A DNA stretch of 42,407 bases, from assembly GCA_004558035.1 (NCBI GenBank), contig SFEJ01000017.1, positions 1 through 42,407 of the forward strand, given 5' to 3'. The DNA comes from Opitutia bacterium (GTDB taxonomy: Bacteria > Verrucomicrobiota > Verrucomicrobiae > Opitutales > UBA953). The notes under the pieces were generated by a model that saw only the letters and a program-made list of their open reading frames with translations, did no database searches and was not told where the DNA came from. The position numbers and the translations under genes are program-made. Shown in pieces: positions 9,542 through 17,593 of this stretch; the stretch's first letter is position 1, and every line of letters starts with the position of its first letter.

Positions 9542-10462
9542 ATGTCCCGCGTCGCCGTTCTCGATCTCGGTTCCAATTCCTTCAAAATTCTCGTCGCCGA
9601 AGGCGCGCGCGTGAACGGCGTCTTCGAGGCGTTCGAGGACGTCCGCCTGCTCGAAAGCCGCGACGCGGACGCCGTTTCCGCGGAAAAATTCGCCGAGGGC
9701 GTCGCCGCCGCGAAACGCCTCGTCGAAGCGGCGCGGGCGTTCGCTCCCGCGAAGACGCTCGCCGTCGGCACGAGCGTGCTGCGCACGGCGACGAACGCCA
9801 AGGCTTTCTGCGAGGCCGTGCGCGCGGCGACGGGCGTTCCCGTGCGCGTGCTTTCGGGCGAAGAGGAGGCGCGCGGCGTCGCGCGGGGCGTCGCGACCGA
9901 CCCGCTCGTGAACGCGCTTCCCGTCGCGCCGGCGATTTTCGACCTGGGCGGCGGCAGCCTCGAATTCATCGGCTCGGGCGGCGGAACCGCGCGCAGCTGG
10001 AAGCTCGGCGCCGCGCGCATGACGCGCGAATGCGTCCCGCACCCGCGGGAACGCGTTCCCGAGAGCGCGCTGCGCGCCGTGCGCGAACGCGTGCGCCTCG
10101 TCGCGGGAACGGAGCTGGACGCGCGCACGTCCGCGGAAACGCCGCTCGTCTTCTGCGGCGGCGTGCTCGCCGTGGCGCATCGACTGCTGGCGCGCAAATC
10201 CGGCGTCGAGCCGGGCCTGTTCCCGCGCAGACTGCCGACGCTGCGGCTCGAACTGCTTCTCGAACGCCTCGCGCGGCGCACGGCGGACGAACGCGTTTCC
10301 GAGGAAGGCGTTCCCGCGGCGCGCGCCGACGTGATGCCCGCCGCGCTCGCGGTCGTGCTCGAAGTCGCGGACGCCTGCGGCGCGTCCGAGCTGATCTGGT
10401 CGCCGCGCAATCTGCGCTACGGCGTCGCGGCAGAGGCGCTGGACGCGCTTCGCGCGGCGTAG
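9542..10462 (+). CDS. Ppx/GppA-family phosphatase
   Basis: ASKHA-fold phosphatase acting on polyphosphate or on pppGpp. The 306-residue length corresponds to the short form without the C-terminal HD domain. Motifs in order: DLGSNSFKI (residues 8-16), the TSVLRTATN segment, the LSGEEEA motif, and DLGGGSLEF, which contains the second phosphate-binding loop. A late MTRECV segment follows. It overlaps nothing; 63 nt separate it from the upstream transferase gene and 58 nt from the QueH-Sua5 fusion, so a joint transcript is possible. Sequence alone does not separate exopolyphosphatase from guanosine pentaphosphatase. Confidence 0.9.
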   Translation: MSRVAVLDLGSNSFKILVAEGARVNGVFEAFEDVRLLESRDADAVSAEKFAEGVAAAKRLVEAARAFAPAKTLAVGTSVLRTATNAKAFCEAVRAATGVPVRVLSGEEEARGVARGVATDPLVNALPVAPAIFDLGGGSLEFIGSGGGTARSWKLGAARMTRECVPHPRERVPESALRAVRERVRLVAGTELDARTSAETPLVFCGGVLAVAHRLLARKSGVEPGLFPRRLPTLRLELLLERLARRTADERVSEEGVPAARADVMPAALAVVLEVADACGASELIWSPRNLRYGVAAEALDALRAA

Positions 10463-10520
10463 GCGGGCGAAGCATTCGCGGCTTGCCGTTCCCGCGCCCT
10501 TTTTCATAATTTCCGCCCTC

Positions 10521-12110
10521 ATGTCACGCGTTCTTCTTCACACCTGCTGCGGCGTCTGCGCCGGGCATTGCGTTGAGCTCCTGCTTGAGCAGGGGCACGA
10601 AGTCGCGATTTTTTATTCCAACGCCAACATTGCGCCCGCGGCGGAATTCGCGAAGCGGCTCGAAGCCGTCCGCGCGCTCGCGGCGCATTTCGGCGTTCCC
10701 GTGATCGTCGACGAGCCCAACCACCGCGACTGGCTCGAAAAGGTCGCGCGCGGCTTCGAACGCGAACCCGAGCGCGGCGGGCGCTGCCCGCGCTGTTTCC
10801 GCTATTCGCTCGAACGCGCCGCCCGCGCCGCGCGGGAACGCGGATTCGACTTCTTCACGACCACACTCAGCGTCTCCCCGCACAAATCCTCGAAGACGCT
10901 TTTCGCGATCGGCGAGGCGATCGACGCCGAGCGCTTTCTCGAAATCGACTTCAAGAAGCGGGACGGCTTCAAAAAGACGAACGCGATTTCGCGCGAGCTT
11001 CGGCTTTACCGCCAACGCTACTGCGGCTGCGAGTTCAGCCTGCGCGACGCCCTCGCGCGGGAACGCGAAACCGGCGCGGCGCGCGCGGAAACGCTGACGG
11101 ACGCGCCCGCGGACGTCGAGCGCGCCGGCGCTCTGCTCCGCGCGGGAGCGCTCGTCGCGATTCCCACGGAAACCGTGTACGGGCTCGCCGCGAACGCGTT
11201 CGACGAAACCGCCGTGCGCCGCATTTTCTCGGCGAAGGGGCGCCCGTTCATCGACCCGCTCATCGTGCACGTGCATTCGCTCGAACAGGCGGCGGAGCTC
11301 GCGGACGTCTCGCATCCCGCGGTCGCGAAGCTCGCGACGGCGTTCTGGCCGGGTCCGCTCACGCTCGTGCTGCCGAAAAAGCCGAGCGTTCCCGCGGTCG
11401 TCACGGCGGGCGAGCCGACCGTCGCCGTGCGCATGCCGGCGCATCCGCTCGCGCAAAAGATTCTCCGCGCCGCCGGCGTTCCGCTCGCCGCGCCCAGCGC
11501 CAACCCGTTCGGCTACGTCAGCCCGACGACGGCGGAACACGTCCTGAACTCGCTCGGCGCGCGCATCGAGGCGGTCGCGGACGGCGGCGCGTGCGTCTGC
11601 GGCATCGAATCGACCATCGTTTTCGTCGGCGAAAAAATCCGCGTGCTGCGCCTCGGCGTCGTGACGCGGGAACGCATCGCCGAAGCCCTCGGCGGCGCGT
11701 TCGAAGTCGAAATCGGCAAGGGACTGCTCGAAAGGAAATCCGAAGAAACGCCCGCCGCGGGAACGCCGGAGGAAGGCGCGCAGCTCGCGCCCGGCATGCT
11801 GAAGAAGCATTACAGCCCGCGCGCCGCCGTTTCGCTTTGGGAAGGCGAAGCGCCGACGCCCGCGCCCGGCGCGAAGACGGCGCTCGTCTTTCAGGCGCGC
11901 CCGACCGGCCCCGTTCCCGCGGCGGCGGGCGGCGCCGAAATTTTCTGGCTTTCCGAAAACGGCGATCAGCGCGACGTAGCGCGCGCCGTCTTCGCCCTGC
12001 TCCGGCGCCTGGACGAAAGCGGCTTCGAGCGCATTCTGATCGAGCGCTCGCCGGACTTCGGCGTCGGCGCCGCCGTGAACGACCGCCTCTCCCGCGCCGC
12101 CGCGAAGTGA
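10521..12110 (+). CDS. Fusion of epoxyqueuosine reductase QueH and threonylcarbamoyl-AMP synthase (Sua5/TsaC)
   Basis: One uninterrupted 529-codon frame. Residues 1-190 are QueH: HTCCGVCAGHC at the N-terminus, a RCPRCF pair near residue 88 and YCGC near 166, the cysteines that hold the metal centres. QueH reduces epoxyqueuosine to queuosine at tRNA position 34. Residues of about 195-529 are Sua5/YwlC: IPTETVYGLAANAFD near 214, KGRPFIDPLIVH, a FWPGPLTLVL strand, APSANPFGYVS, then the KKHYSPRA linker and a small C-terminal Sua5 domain. This part makes threonylcarbamoyl-AMP for t6A at position 37. No internal stop or convincing restart separates the halves. Both target the anticodon loop of overlapping tRNA sets (tRNA-Asn accepts both). 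Each half has about its normal family length. Confidence 0.93.
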   Translation: MSRVLLHTCCGVCAGHCVELLLEQGHEVAIFYSNANIAPAAEFAKRLEAVRALAAHFGVPVIVDEPNHRDWLEKVARGFEREPERGGRCPRCFRYSLERAARAARERGFDFFTTTLSVSPHKSSKTLFAIGEAIDAERFLEIDFKKRDGFKKTNAISRELRLYRQRYCGCEFSLRDALARERETGAARAETLTDAPADVERAGALLRAGALVAIPTETVYGLAANAFDETAVRRIFSAKGRPFIDPLIVHVHSLEQAAELADVSHPAVAKLATAFWPGPLTLVLPKKPSVPAVVTAGEPTVAVRMPAHPLAQKILRAAGVPLAAPSANPFGYVSPTTAEHVLNSLGARIEAVADGGACVCGIESTIVFVGEKIRVLRLGVVTRERIAEALGGAFEVEIGKGLLERKSEETPAAGTPEEGAQLAPGMLKKHYSPRAAVSLWEGEAPTPAPGAKTALVFQARPTGPVPAAAGGAEIFWLSENGDQRDVARAVFALLRRLDESGFERILIERSPDFGVGAAVNDRLSRAAAK

Positions 12111-12112
12111 AA

Positions 12113-12140
12113 CGTTCCCGCAGAAAAATCCGCGGGAACG
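12113..12140. repeat. Inverted pair of the CGTTCCCGC motif
   Basis: CGTTCCCGC at 12113-12121 and GCGGGAACG at 12132-12140 form a perfect 9-bp stem with a 10-nt loop directly after the stop codon of the QueH-Sua5 gene. No T-run follows it; the terminator proper appears to be the next hairpin. Confidence 0.8.
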
Positions 12141-12162
12141 CCGGCAGAGGATTGAAATCTTC

Positions 12163-12188
12163 GCGGGAAACTCTCCCGCCGGTTTTTT
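12163..12188 (+). terminator. Rho-independent terminator after QueH-Sua5
   Basis: Stem GCGGGA / TCCCGC with a 5-nt loop, then CGG and six Ts. It overlaps the end of the convergent PEP-CTERM gene. Confidence 0.75.
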
Positions 12189-12918
12189 ATTCAGAACGAC
12201 GACGACGGCGCGAGCTCGCCAACGCCAAAGCGCCCAAGCCGGCAAGCAGACCGAACATCGACGGTTCCGGAACGGAAGGCGCGGCGACGTAGCTCAGACC
12301 GATGTCCGAAATCGTGATTTCCGTTCCGCCGCTCAGTGCCGCGTCCTGATTGGCGGAATTCGCGAGCCAAACGGCAAAAATCGTCGACGAGGAGACATTC
12401 GACGCGTCATACGTCGCCGAAACGCTTCCTGCTTCGCGTTTGAAGGTGTCCGCGATCAGCTGCGAGACGGTCGCAGAGTCCGCGTCATACGACCAGAGCG
12501 AATAGCTGACCTTCACGTCGGTCGTGAAGTTCAAAGTTATCGACTTCGCGTCCTCCGTCAAATCGACGCCGAGCATCACGTATTCGCCCGAATACCTAGG
12601 ACGGCTCGTAAATTTGAAGGAATCTTCCCCCGTAATCGAAATATCGTCGGCCACAGACTGGTTTTGCCCAGTCCCTCCGAACCAGCCGACCAGATCGGTC
12701 TCCGCCGGAATTTTTCCGATGAGATTCGCGATGACAGTCTCGGAAACAACGCTCGTTTCATTCGAGGCCATGCCTGTGTCCTTCCCGTTCACCCATGTGA
12801 ATCCCGACGAATAATCCGGAAGCGAGATTTTCGTCGATTCCGCGTTTGCGACGAGCGTTCCCGCGATCAAAAACGCGGAAGCCGCCCATAGTGATTTCTT
12901 TTTATTCATGATGTTCAT
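12187..12918 (-). CDS. PEP-CTERM sorting-domain exported protein
   Basis: A 243-residue protein with a signal peptide (KKKSLWAASAFLIAGTLVANA) and a textbook C-terminal sorting signal: VPEPSMFGLLAG, a hydrophobic helix and an Arg cluster (RRRRR). Such proteins are cut and attached at the surface by an exosortase, which is not in this window. The middle, about residues 28-210, is a beta-rich Ser/Thr/Asp sequence without a family I recognise. The ATG at 12918 is supported by AAGGAA six bases upstream and overlaps the end of the preceding gene by 17 nt. Base composition is less GC-rich than in its neighbours. It is the third gene of an operon with two small RHH-like proteins, which suggests it is the regulated output. 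Confidence 0.9.
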   Translation of the reverse strand: MNIMNKKKSLWAASAFLIAGTLVANAESTKISLPDYSSGFTWVNGKDTGMASNETSVVSETVIANLIGKIPAETDLVGWFGGTGQNQSVADDISITGEDSFKFTSRPRYSGEYVMLGVDLTEDAKSITLNFTTDVKVSYSLWSYDADSATVSQLIADTFKREAGSVSATYDASNVSSSTIFAVWLANSANQDAALSGGTEITISDIGLSYVAAPSVPEPSMFGLLAGLGALALASSRRRRRSE

Positions 12919-13117
12919 TCTGTTCCTTGGTTGAAGATGAAATTCCCTTGTCGAGCGTCGAAGAATCCGGATTTCCCTCCGACGGGTGTATTACACCTAA
13001 TATTTTTTCAATGAGAACGCCCAACGACGAATTTTCCTCGGCGGCGCAAGCCTTGAGGGCTTCGACGACGTCGGAGTCCAAAAGCAGTTCCACTTTTTCT
13101 TTTTGAGAGCTGTTCAT
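12902..13117 (-). CDS. Small ribbon-helix-helix-like protein (71 aa)
   Basis: After a short polar start comes KVELLLDSDVVEALKACA, followed by EENSSLGVLIEKILGV: one strand and two helices as in RHH/MetJ-Arc DNA-binding proteins. A disordered polar tail of about 30 residues ends the protein. Its ATG overlaps the TGA of the upstream 52-aa gene (ATGA), and its own end overlaps the PEP-CTERM start, so the three are translationally coupled. An operator-like palindrome lies inside this gene at 12985-12997. The RHH call rests on pattern and size only; an antitoxin role is possible but no toxin is adjacent. Confidence 0.7.
   Translation of the reverse strand: MNSSQKEKVELLLDSDVVEALKACAAEENSSLGVLIEKILGVIHPSEGNPDSSTLDKGISSSTKEQNEHHE
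12985..12997. promoter_or_regulatory. Second GGTGT-N3-ACACC palindrome inside the 71-aa gene
   Basis: GGTGT-ATT-ACACC, the same ten specified bases as in the promoter operator, 319 bp away. It encodes GVIH of the RHH-like protein. It could be an auxiliary operator permitting looping or blocking elongation; coincidence is possible but unlikely for a 10-base match this close. Confidence 0.5.
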
Positions 13118-13272
13118 CGTTTTTTCGTTTTCAGATAGTTTTCAATCGCCCGTTGAATCCACTCGGAAAGCGTGAGTCCCTCGGCCCGAGCGCGGCGCAC
13201 CCATTCTTCCTTGTTCTCGCGAAGCGTGAAAAAGGAGACGCCGACTTTTTTGGCAGAGCGTTGATTGGGCAT
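13114..13272 (-). CDS. Tiny ribbon-helix-helix-like protein (52 aa), first gene of the operon
   Basis: Reading from ATG at 13272 gives 52 codons ending in TGA at 13114. The sequence has MPNQRSAKKVGVSFFTLREN, then KEEWVRRARAEGLTLSEWIQ and RAIENYLKTKKR. The layout, a beta strand with alternating residues, a helix, a turn with GLTLSEW and a second helix, is that of Arc/CopG-type RHH DNA-binding proteins, close to their minimal size. It lies directly behind a promoter whose spacer is a palindrome. The stop overlaps the next ATG by ATGA. Strong coupling, codon quality and the RHH pattern support a real gene despite its length. Confidence 0.75.
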   Translation of the reverse strand: MPNQRSAKKVGVSFFTLRENKEEWVRRARAEGLTLSEWIQRAIENYLKTKKR

Positions 13273-13513
13273 AAACTTTCGAATCTGCGCGATATTCTGT
13301 CTTGGTGTCCTACACCTGGCAAGCGTTTTTCAATCTTCTGCGCGGCGCGCCCGGAACGCCCTTCCTCTTTCCGTTTGCCACAGGAAAAAATCGTTTTCAG
13401 AATATGCGCTCATGTTTTTCCGCAACGTATTCGCGCCTGAGCGCAGATTCTCGAGAATCGCCCGGTTCTGACCGGCGTTCCCGTTTTTTCGCTTTCCTTT
13501 TCTTCTTTCGTTC
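13273..13513. other. Divergent intergenic region between the RHH operon and recN
   Basis: Apart from the RHH-operon promoter at 13294-13322, no further gene, hairpin or repeat was recognised in these 241 bases. The recN promoter must lie here but no convincing boxes are visible. Confidence 0.5.
13294..13322 (-). promoter_or_regulatory. Promoter with palindromic operator in the spacer
   Basis: On the minus strand TTGCCA (13322-13317) and CAGAAT (13299-13294) are separated by exactly 17 nt. The first 13 of these are GGTGT-AGG-ACACC (13316-13304), a perfect 5-bp inverted repeat. An operator between -35 and -10 is the classic position for an autorepressor. It lies 22 nt upstream of the 52-aa RHH-like gene. 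Confidence 0.7.
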
Positions 13514-15175
13514 ATGTTGCAATTTCTGAAGATACGAAACCTCGCGCTGATGGACGCCGTCGAACTCGAATTCGAGGGCGGATTCAACGTCGTCACCGGC
13601 GAAACCGGCGCGGGAAAAAGCGTGCTGCTCGGCGCGCTCGCGATTCTCGCGGGCAACCGCGTCGCCAAGACCGTGATCCGCAAAGGCGCGGACGCGTGCG
13701 AGATCGAGGCCGTCGTCGCGCTCGAAGATTCCGCGCGCGCGGACGCCGTGCTCGACGCGCTCGCGCTCCCGCGTTGCGAGGACGGCCAGCTGATTCTGCG
13801 CCGCGCGATCCACGCGACGAAGCCCGGACGCGTCACGATCAACGGCGCGCTCGCCACGCTCGCCCAGCTTTCCGCGCTCGGCGAAACGTGGATCGATTTT
13901 CACGGTCCCGGCGAACCGCAGAAACTTTTTCACGAGCACCACCAGCTCGAAATTCTCGACCTCTTCGCCGGGAACGCCGCCGCGCTCGCGGACTTCGCCG
14001 CGCGTTTCCGCGAGTGGAAAAAAGCGCTCGCCGAAATCGAGGAGATCCGCTCGCAGGAAAAAATGTCGCCCGACGAAATCGCGTTCGCGCAGTCGCAGCT
14101 CGACGCGATGGAGCGGATCGACCTCTCCGACGAGGCGATCGAACGGCTCGAAGGCGACTTCGCGAAAATCTCCCACGCGCAGGAGCTCGAATCGCTGCTC
14201 GGCGGCATCGACGCGGCGTTCGGCGACGACGGGCTCGCCGCCGCGTTCCCGCAGATTCTGCGCCTTTCCGGAGAGATTTCCGAAATCGTTCCCGCGGCGG
14301 GAACGCTCGCCCAGCGCGCCGCGTCGCTCGCGATCGAGGCGGAGGACCTGCGCTCGGAATACGCCGCGCTGCTCGGCGAAATCGACACCGATCCCGAAGC
14401 CGCCGCCGAAGTCTCCGAACGCATGAACGCCTGGCTCGAACTGCGCCGCAAATACGGCCCCGACGCCGCGGGCGTCCGCGCCAAACGCGACGCGCTCGCG
14501 CTGCGGATCGCGCGCCAGAGCGACGTGGCGGGAACGCTCGAACGCGCCGCCGCCGCCGCCGCCGCGATCGAAAAGGACCTGCGCGCCCGCGCGGAAACGC
14601 TCCACGCCGCGCGCCTCGCCGCCGCGAAGAAGCTCGCCGCGGGAACGCGGAAAATCCTCGTCGAGCTCGGCTTCAAAAAGGCCGACGTCGCCGTGCGCCT
14701 CGCGGAAACGCCCGCGATTTCCGAGACGGGAACGACCGCGTGCTCTTTCCTCTTTTCGCCGAACGCGGGGCAGGACTTGCTCCCGCTCAACAAAATCGCC
14801 TCCGCCGGCGAGACCGCGCGCGTCATGCTCGCGCTCAAGGCGATGCTCGCCGACGTGGACGCGACGCCCGTGCTCGTGTTCGACGAGGCGGACGCGAACG
14901 TCGGCGGCGAAATCGCCGTGCACGTGGCGCGCAAGCTCGCGGACGTCGCACGCACGCACCAGGTCTTCTGCATCACGCACCTGCCGCAGGTCGCCGCGCT
15001 CGGCGACCACCATTTCCGCGTGACCAAGACGCAGACCGACGACTCGACGACGGTCTCCATCGAACGGCTCGACGGCGACGCGCGCGCCCGCGAGGACGAG
15101 CTCGCGCGCATGCTCGGCGACCGCTCTTCCCCCGCCGCCCGCGCCCACGCCCGCGAGCTCCTCGGCGGGAAGTGA
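13514..15175 (+). CDS. recN: DNA repair protein RecN
   Basis: SMC-like ATPase of 553 residues (family length 550-560) acting in recombinational double-strand-break repair. Walker A is GETGAGKS near residues 31-38 after the LALMDAVELEFEGGFN strand. A central coiled coil follows (Ala/Glu-rich helices, about residues 150-370). The ABC signature appears as SAGETARVMLALKAML, a small change from the usual SGGELSR. Walker B is VLVFDEADANVGGE, then the H-loop TQHLPQ-type segment (CITHLPQVAALGDHH). The ATG at 13514 matches the family's N-terminus; no SD is seen. The gene contains many copies of the GTTCCCGC motif in both orientations, including a head-to-head pair near 14288-14310. Confidence 0.95.
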   Translation: MLQFLKIRNLALMDAVELEFEGGFNVVTGETGAGKSVLLGALAILAGNRVAKTVIRKGADACEIEAVVALEDSARADAVLDALALPRCEDGQLILRRAIHATKPGRVTINGALATLAQLSALGETWIDFHGPGEPQKLFHEHHQLEILDLFAGNAAALADFAARFREWKKALAEIEEIRSQEKMSPDEIAFAQSQLDAMERIDLSDEAIERLEGDFAKISHAQELESLLGGIDAAFGDDGLAAAFPQILRLSGEISEIVPAAGTLAQRAASLAIEAEDLRSEYAALLGEIDTDPEAAAEVSERMNAWLELRRKYGPDAAGVRAKRDALALRIARQSDVAGTLERAAAAAAAIEKDLRARAETLHAARLAAAKKLAAGTRKILVELGFKKADVAVRLAETPAISETGTTACSFLFSPNAGQDLLPLNKIASAGETARVMLALKAMLADVDATPVLVFDEADANVGGEIAVHVARKLADVARTHQVFCITHLPQVAALGDHHFRVTKTQTDDSTTVSIERLDGDARAREDELARMLGDRSSPAARAHARELLGGK

Positions 15176-15208
15176 CGCGCCGCCTCGCGCGCGTTCCCGC
15201 CCGAAACG

Positions 15209-15248
15209 AAAAAGCGTTCCCGCGAAACGAAGCGCGGGAACGCTTTTT
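15209..15248. terminator. Bidirectional terminator built from an inverted motif pair
   Basis: A perfect 16-bp stem: AAAAAGCGTTCCCGCG at 15209-15224, an 8-nt loop, then its complement at 15233-15248. It lies between the convergent recN and sulfatase genes and gives a U-tract on both strands. The stem core is the dispersed GCGTTCCCGCG motif. Confidence 0.92.
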
Positions 15249-15265
15249 GTCCGCGCCGCGCGCGC

Positions 15266-17476
15266 TCAGCGCTTCTTCGCCCAGTCGAGGACGAGCGAGG
15301 GAGCGGTCGCGGAGACGCCGTCGCAGACGTATTCGACGCGGATCGCGTGCGCGCCCGCCTCGAGGAAGACGCCGCGCGTGCCCTTCGGGTTTTCCGTGCC
15401 CAGATTCATGAACGAATCCGCGCGCGCGCCCGCGACGTAGTTTCTGTCCGCGTCCACGAGCTGCGCGTCGTGGAGATGCGCGAACGCGCGGCTGCCCTTC
15501 GCCGCGTCCGTCCGCAGCGTGAAGACGTATTCGCCCGCCTCGGCGACGCCGATCGTCGCCTCGATCAGAATCCCGCGCGGACCGCGCTTTTCGGCGAACG
15601 CCTTCGGCAGCAGGTTCTCGCCGCGCTTCGCCGCGATTTTTCCAGAAGTCTCGCACTTCAGGCGCGTCTGGCGGAAATCCGGCACCCACGGGAACGGCTT
15701 TTTCGCGAGAAAGATCTTGTGCGTTCCCGCGACGGCGTCGGCGGGCGTCGAGACGTTCCCGAGCGCGGGAACGGGGTTCTTTTCGAAAAACGTCTTCTGC
15801 GAAAAATCGAGCCCACGCGTGTAGCTCTGCGGGTCCTTGCCGTCGAAGGCGCGGCGGGAACGCAGCGCCTTGTCGCGGAATTTCTGCTGCATCTCCTCGC
15901 CGAAGCCCGGCGTTCCCGCGAGGTTCTTCTTTTCCTGCGGATCCTTCAGCGTGTCGTAAATCTCGAAGACGACGGCGCCCGGCCCGGAAAATTTCGAATT
16001 CTCGTTCAGATTGCGCGCGAGCCCCTTGAAGCCGTCGACCCAGACGACGAGCTGGTTCCGCCGCGAAACGCCGCGGTGCGCGGGCAGAAAATCGCCGCGC
16101 TGCGACGCGTTCCCGCCGAAGGAATACTCGCAATAGATCTGCCCGGGGAACTGCGTCCCGACGCCCGTGAGCATCGGCAGCAGCGACACGCCGTCGGAGC
16201 GCGAGGGGATTTCCGCGCCCGCGGCGTCGGCGAGCGTCGCCATCCAGTCGTGAAACTGCGAGGGCTCGGTGCAGAGCTTTTTCTTCGGCACGCGGCCGGG
16301 CCAGCGCACGATCGCGGGAACGCGCATGCCGCCCTCGAAGCAGTCGCGCTTGATGCCGTCCATCATGCCGTAGGACTTGAAGAAGGACGGATCCTGCGCG
16401 GGCGAGGCGGAAGCGAAATAATCGTTCGCGCGGGCGTCGTTGCCGGGCTCTTCGTGCGGGCCGTTGTCGGAGGTGAAGACGACGAGCGTCTCGGAATCGA
16501 TCTTCAGGTCCTTGAGCAGCTTGAAGAGGTCGCCCATCGCGTCGTCCACGCGCCGGATCATCGTGGAATGGCGGCGCGCGGCGTCGGTCGCGAATCCCTT
16601 GTTGTCGGGATGAATGTAGGAATCGGGCGCGCCGCGCTTGGCGTCGGCGGTGTTCACGGTGCCGGCCTTCGTCCACTGCACGCCGCCGCGGAGCCCGCCG
16701 CCTTCGGGATAGGCGCAGTTGGGCACGCGCAGCGAGCCGTGCGGCGCGGGATACGCGAGAAAGAGAAAGAACGGGCGGCGCGGATTCGTCTTTTTCTGCT
16801 GAACGATCCAGTCCTTGGCGCGCGCGGTGAAAAGATCCGTCGAGTAGGCGAAGCCGTTCTTCAGCTTCGCGGTGACGTCCGTCTCGTTTTCCCAGACGCG
16901 GCGCCCGCCGTTCGCGGGATAGTGGTAGTGACCCGCCATGTGGTCGAAGACGCCGTAAAAATAATCGAAGCCGCGTTCCCGCGGGCGGCCGTAGCCCGTC
17001 GCGGCGGTCGATCCGTCGCCGACGCCGCCGATGCCCCACTTGCCGATCGCGGCGGTCGCGTAGCCCGCTCCGCGCATGACGCTCCCGAGCGTGTGGACGT
17101 CGGCGATCGGCGTGTCGAACGTGTTGTCGCGCACCTGCCGCGTGTGCCCCTGGTGCACGCCGGTCATCAGCGAGGCGCGCGCGGGAGCGCTCACCGGGCA
17201 CGCCGTGTAGTGGCGCGCGAGCAGCACGCCTTCGCTCGCCATCTTGTCGAGCGCGGGCGTGCGGAAACGGTTTTTGCGCTCGCGGTTTTTGAACTTTTCG
17301 CCGTAAGCCCAGTTGCAGTCGAGGTCGCCCCAGCCCATGTCGTCCACGAGCACGAAAACGACGTTCGGGCGCGCGCCGGCGGCGGCGTTCTCGGCGGCGG
17401 AAAGCTGCGGGAACGCGAAGGGCGCGGAAGCGACGCAGGCGAGCGCGCAACGGAGGAAATTTTTCGAGGGGAACAT
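15266..17476 (-). CDS. Exported Ser-type arylsulfatase with C-terminal carbohydrate-binding-like domain
   Basis: Alkaline-phosphatase-superfamily sulfatase, about 736 residues. A signal peptide covers the first 30 residues, then NVVFVLVDDMGWGDLD supplies metal-binding Asp residues. The nucleophile motif is VSAPARASLMTG: S-x-P-x-R, so a serine rather than a cysteine is converted to formylglycine, which requires a radical-SAM anSME maturase (none in the window). GKWGIGG replaces the usual GKWHLG. The TSDNGPHEE motif is present. The last 150 residues look like a PA14/beta-sandwich domain. The ATG at 17476 was chosen over an upstream TTG. Likely periplasmic, acting on sulfated host or algal glycans. 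No sulfatase partner or glycosidase is adjacent. Confidence 0.93.
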   Translation of the reverse strand: MFPSKNFLRCALACVASAPFAFPQLSAAENAAAGARPNVVFVLVDDMGWGDLDCNWAYGEKFKNRERKNRFRTPALDKMASEGVLLARHYTACPVSAPARASLMTGVHQGHTRQVRDNTFDTPIADVHTLGSVMRGAGYATAAIGKWGIGGVGDGSTAATGYGRPRERGFDYFYGVFDHMAGHYHYPANGGRRVWENETDVTAKLKNGFAYSTDLFTARAKDWIVQQKKTNPRRPFFLFLAYPAPHGSLRVPNCAYPEGGGLRGGVQWTKAGTVNTADAKRGAPDSYIHPDNKGFATDAARRHSTMIRRVDDAMGDLFKLLKDLKIDSETLVVFTSDNGPHEEPGNDARANDYFASASPAQDPSFFKSYGMMDGIKRDCFEGGMRVPAIVRWPGRVPKKKLCTEPSQFHDWMATLADAAGAEIPSRSDGVSLLPMLTGVGTQFPGQIYCEYSFGGNASQRGDFLPAHRGVSRRNQLVVWVDGFKGLARNLNENSKFSGPGAVVFEIYDTLKDPQEKKNLAGTPGFGEEMQQKFRDKALRSRRAFDGKDPQSYTRGLDFSQKTFFEKNPVPALGNVSTPADAVAGTHKIFLAKKPFPWVPDFRQTRLKCETSGKIAAKRGENLLPKAFAEKRGPRGILIEATIGVAEAGEYVFTLRTDAAKGSRAFAHLHDAQLVDADRNYVAGARADSFMNLGTENPKGTRGVFLEAGAHAIRVEYVCDGVSATAPSLVLDWAKKR

Positions 17477-17593
17477 GCGCAAAAAACTAACGCCTCCTCC
17501 CCGCGCCCCGCAAAAACAAAATCCGCGGAAAGGCGCGCGGAAAAAAGAAGTTGCGCGGGCGGGCGGGAAGCGCTATTGTCGCCGCAATTTTTC

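Noticed and set aside
13131..13322. 63-codon minus-strand frame before the RHH genes
   Set aside because: It competes with the 52-aa frame, which has the RHH pattern, the ATGA coupling and the promoter; it also runs across the promoter.
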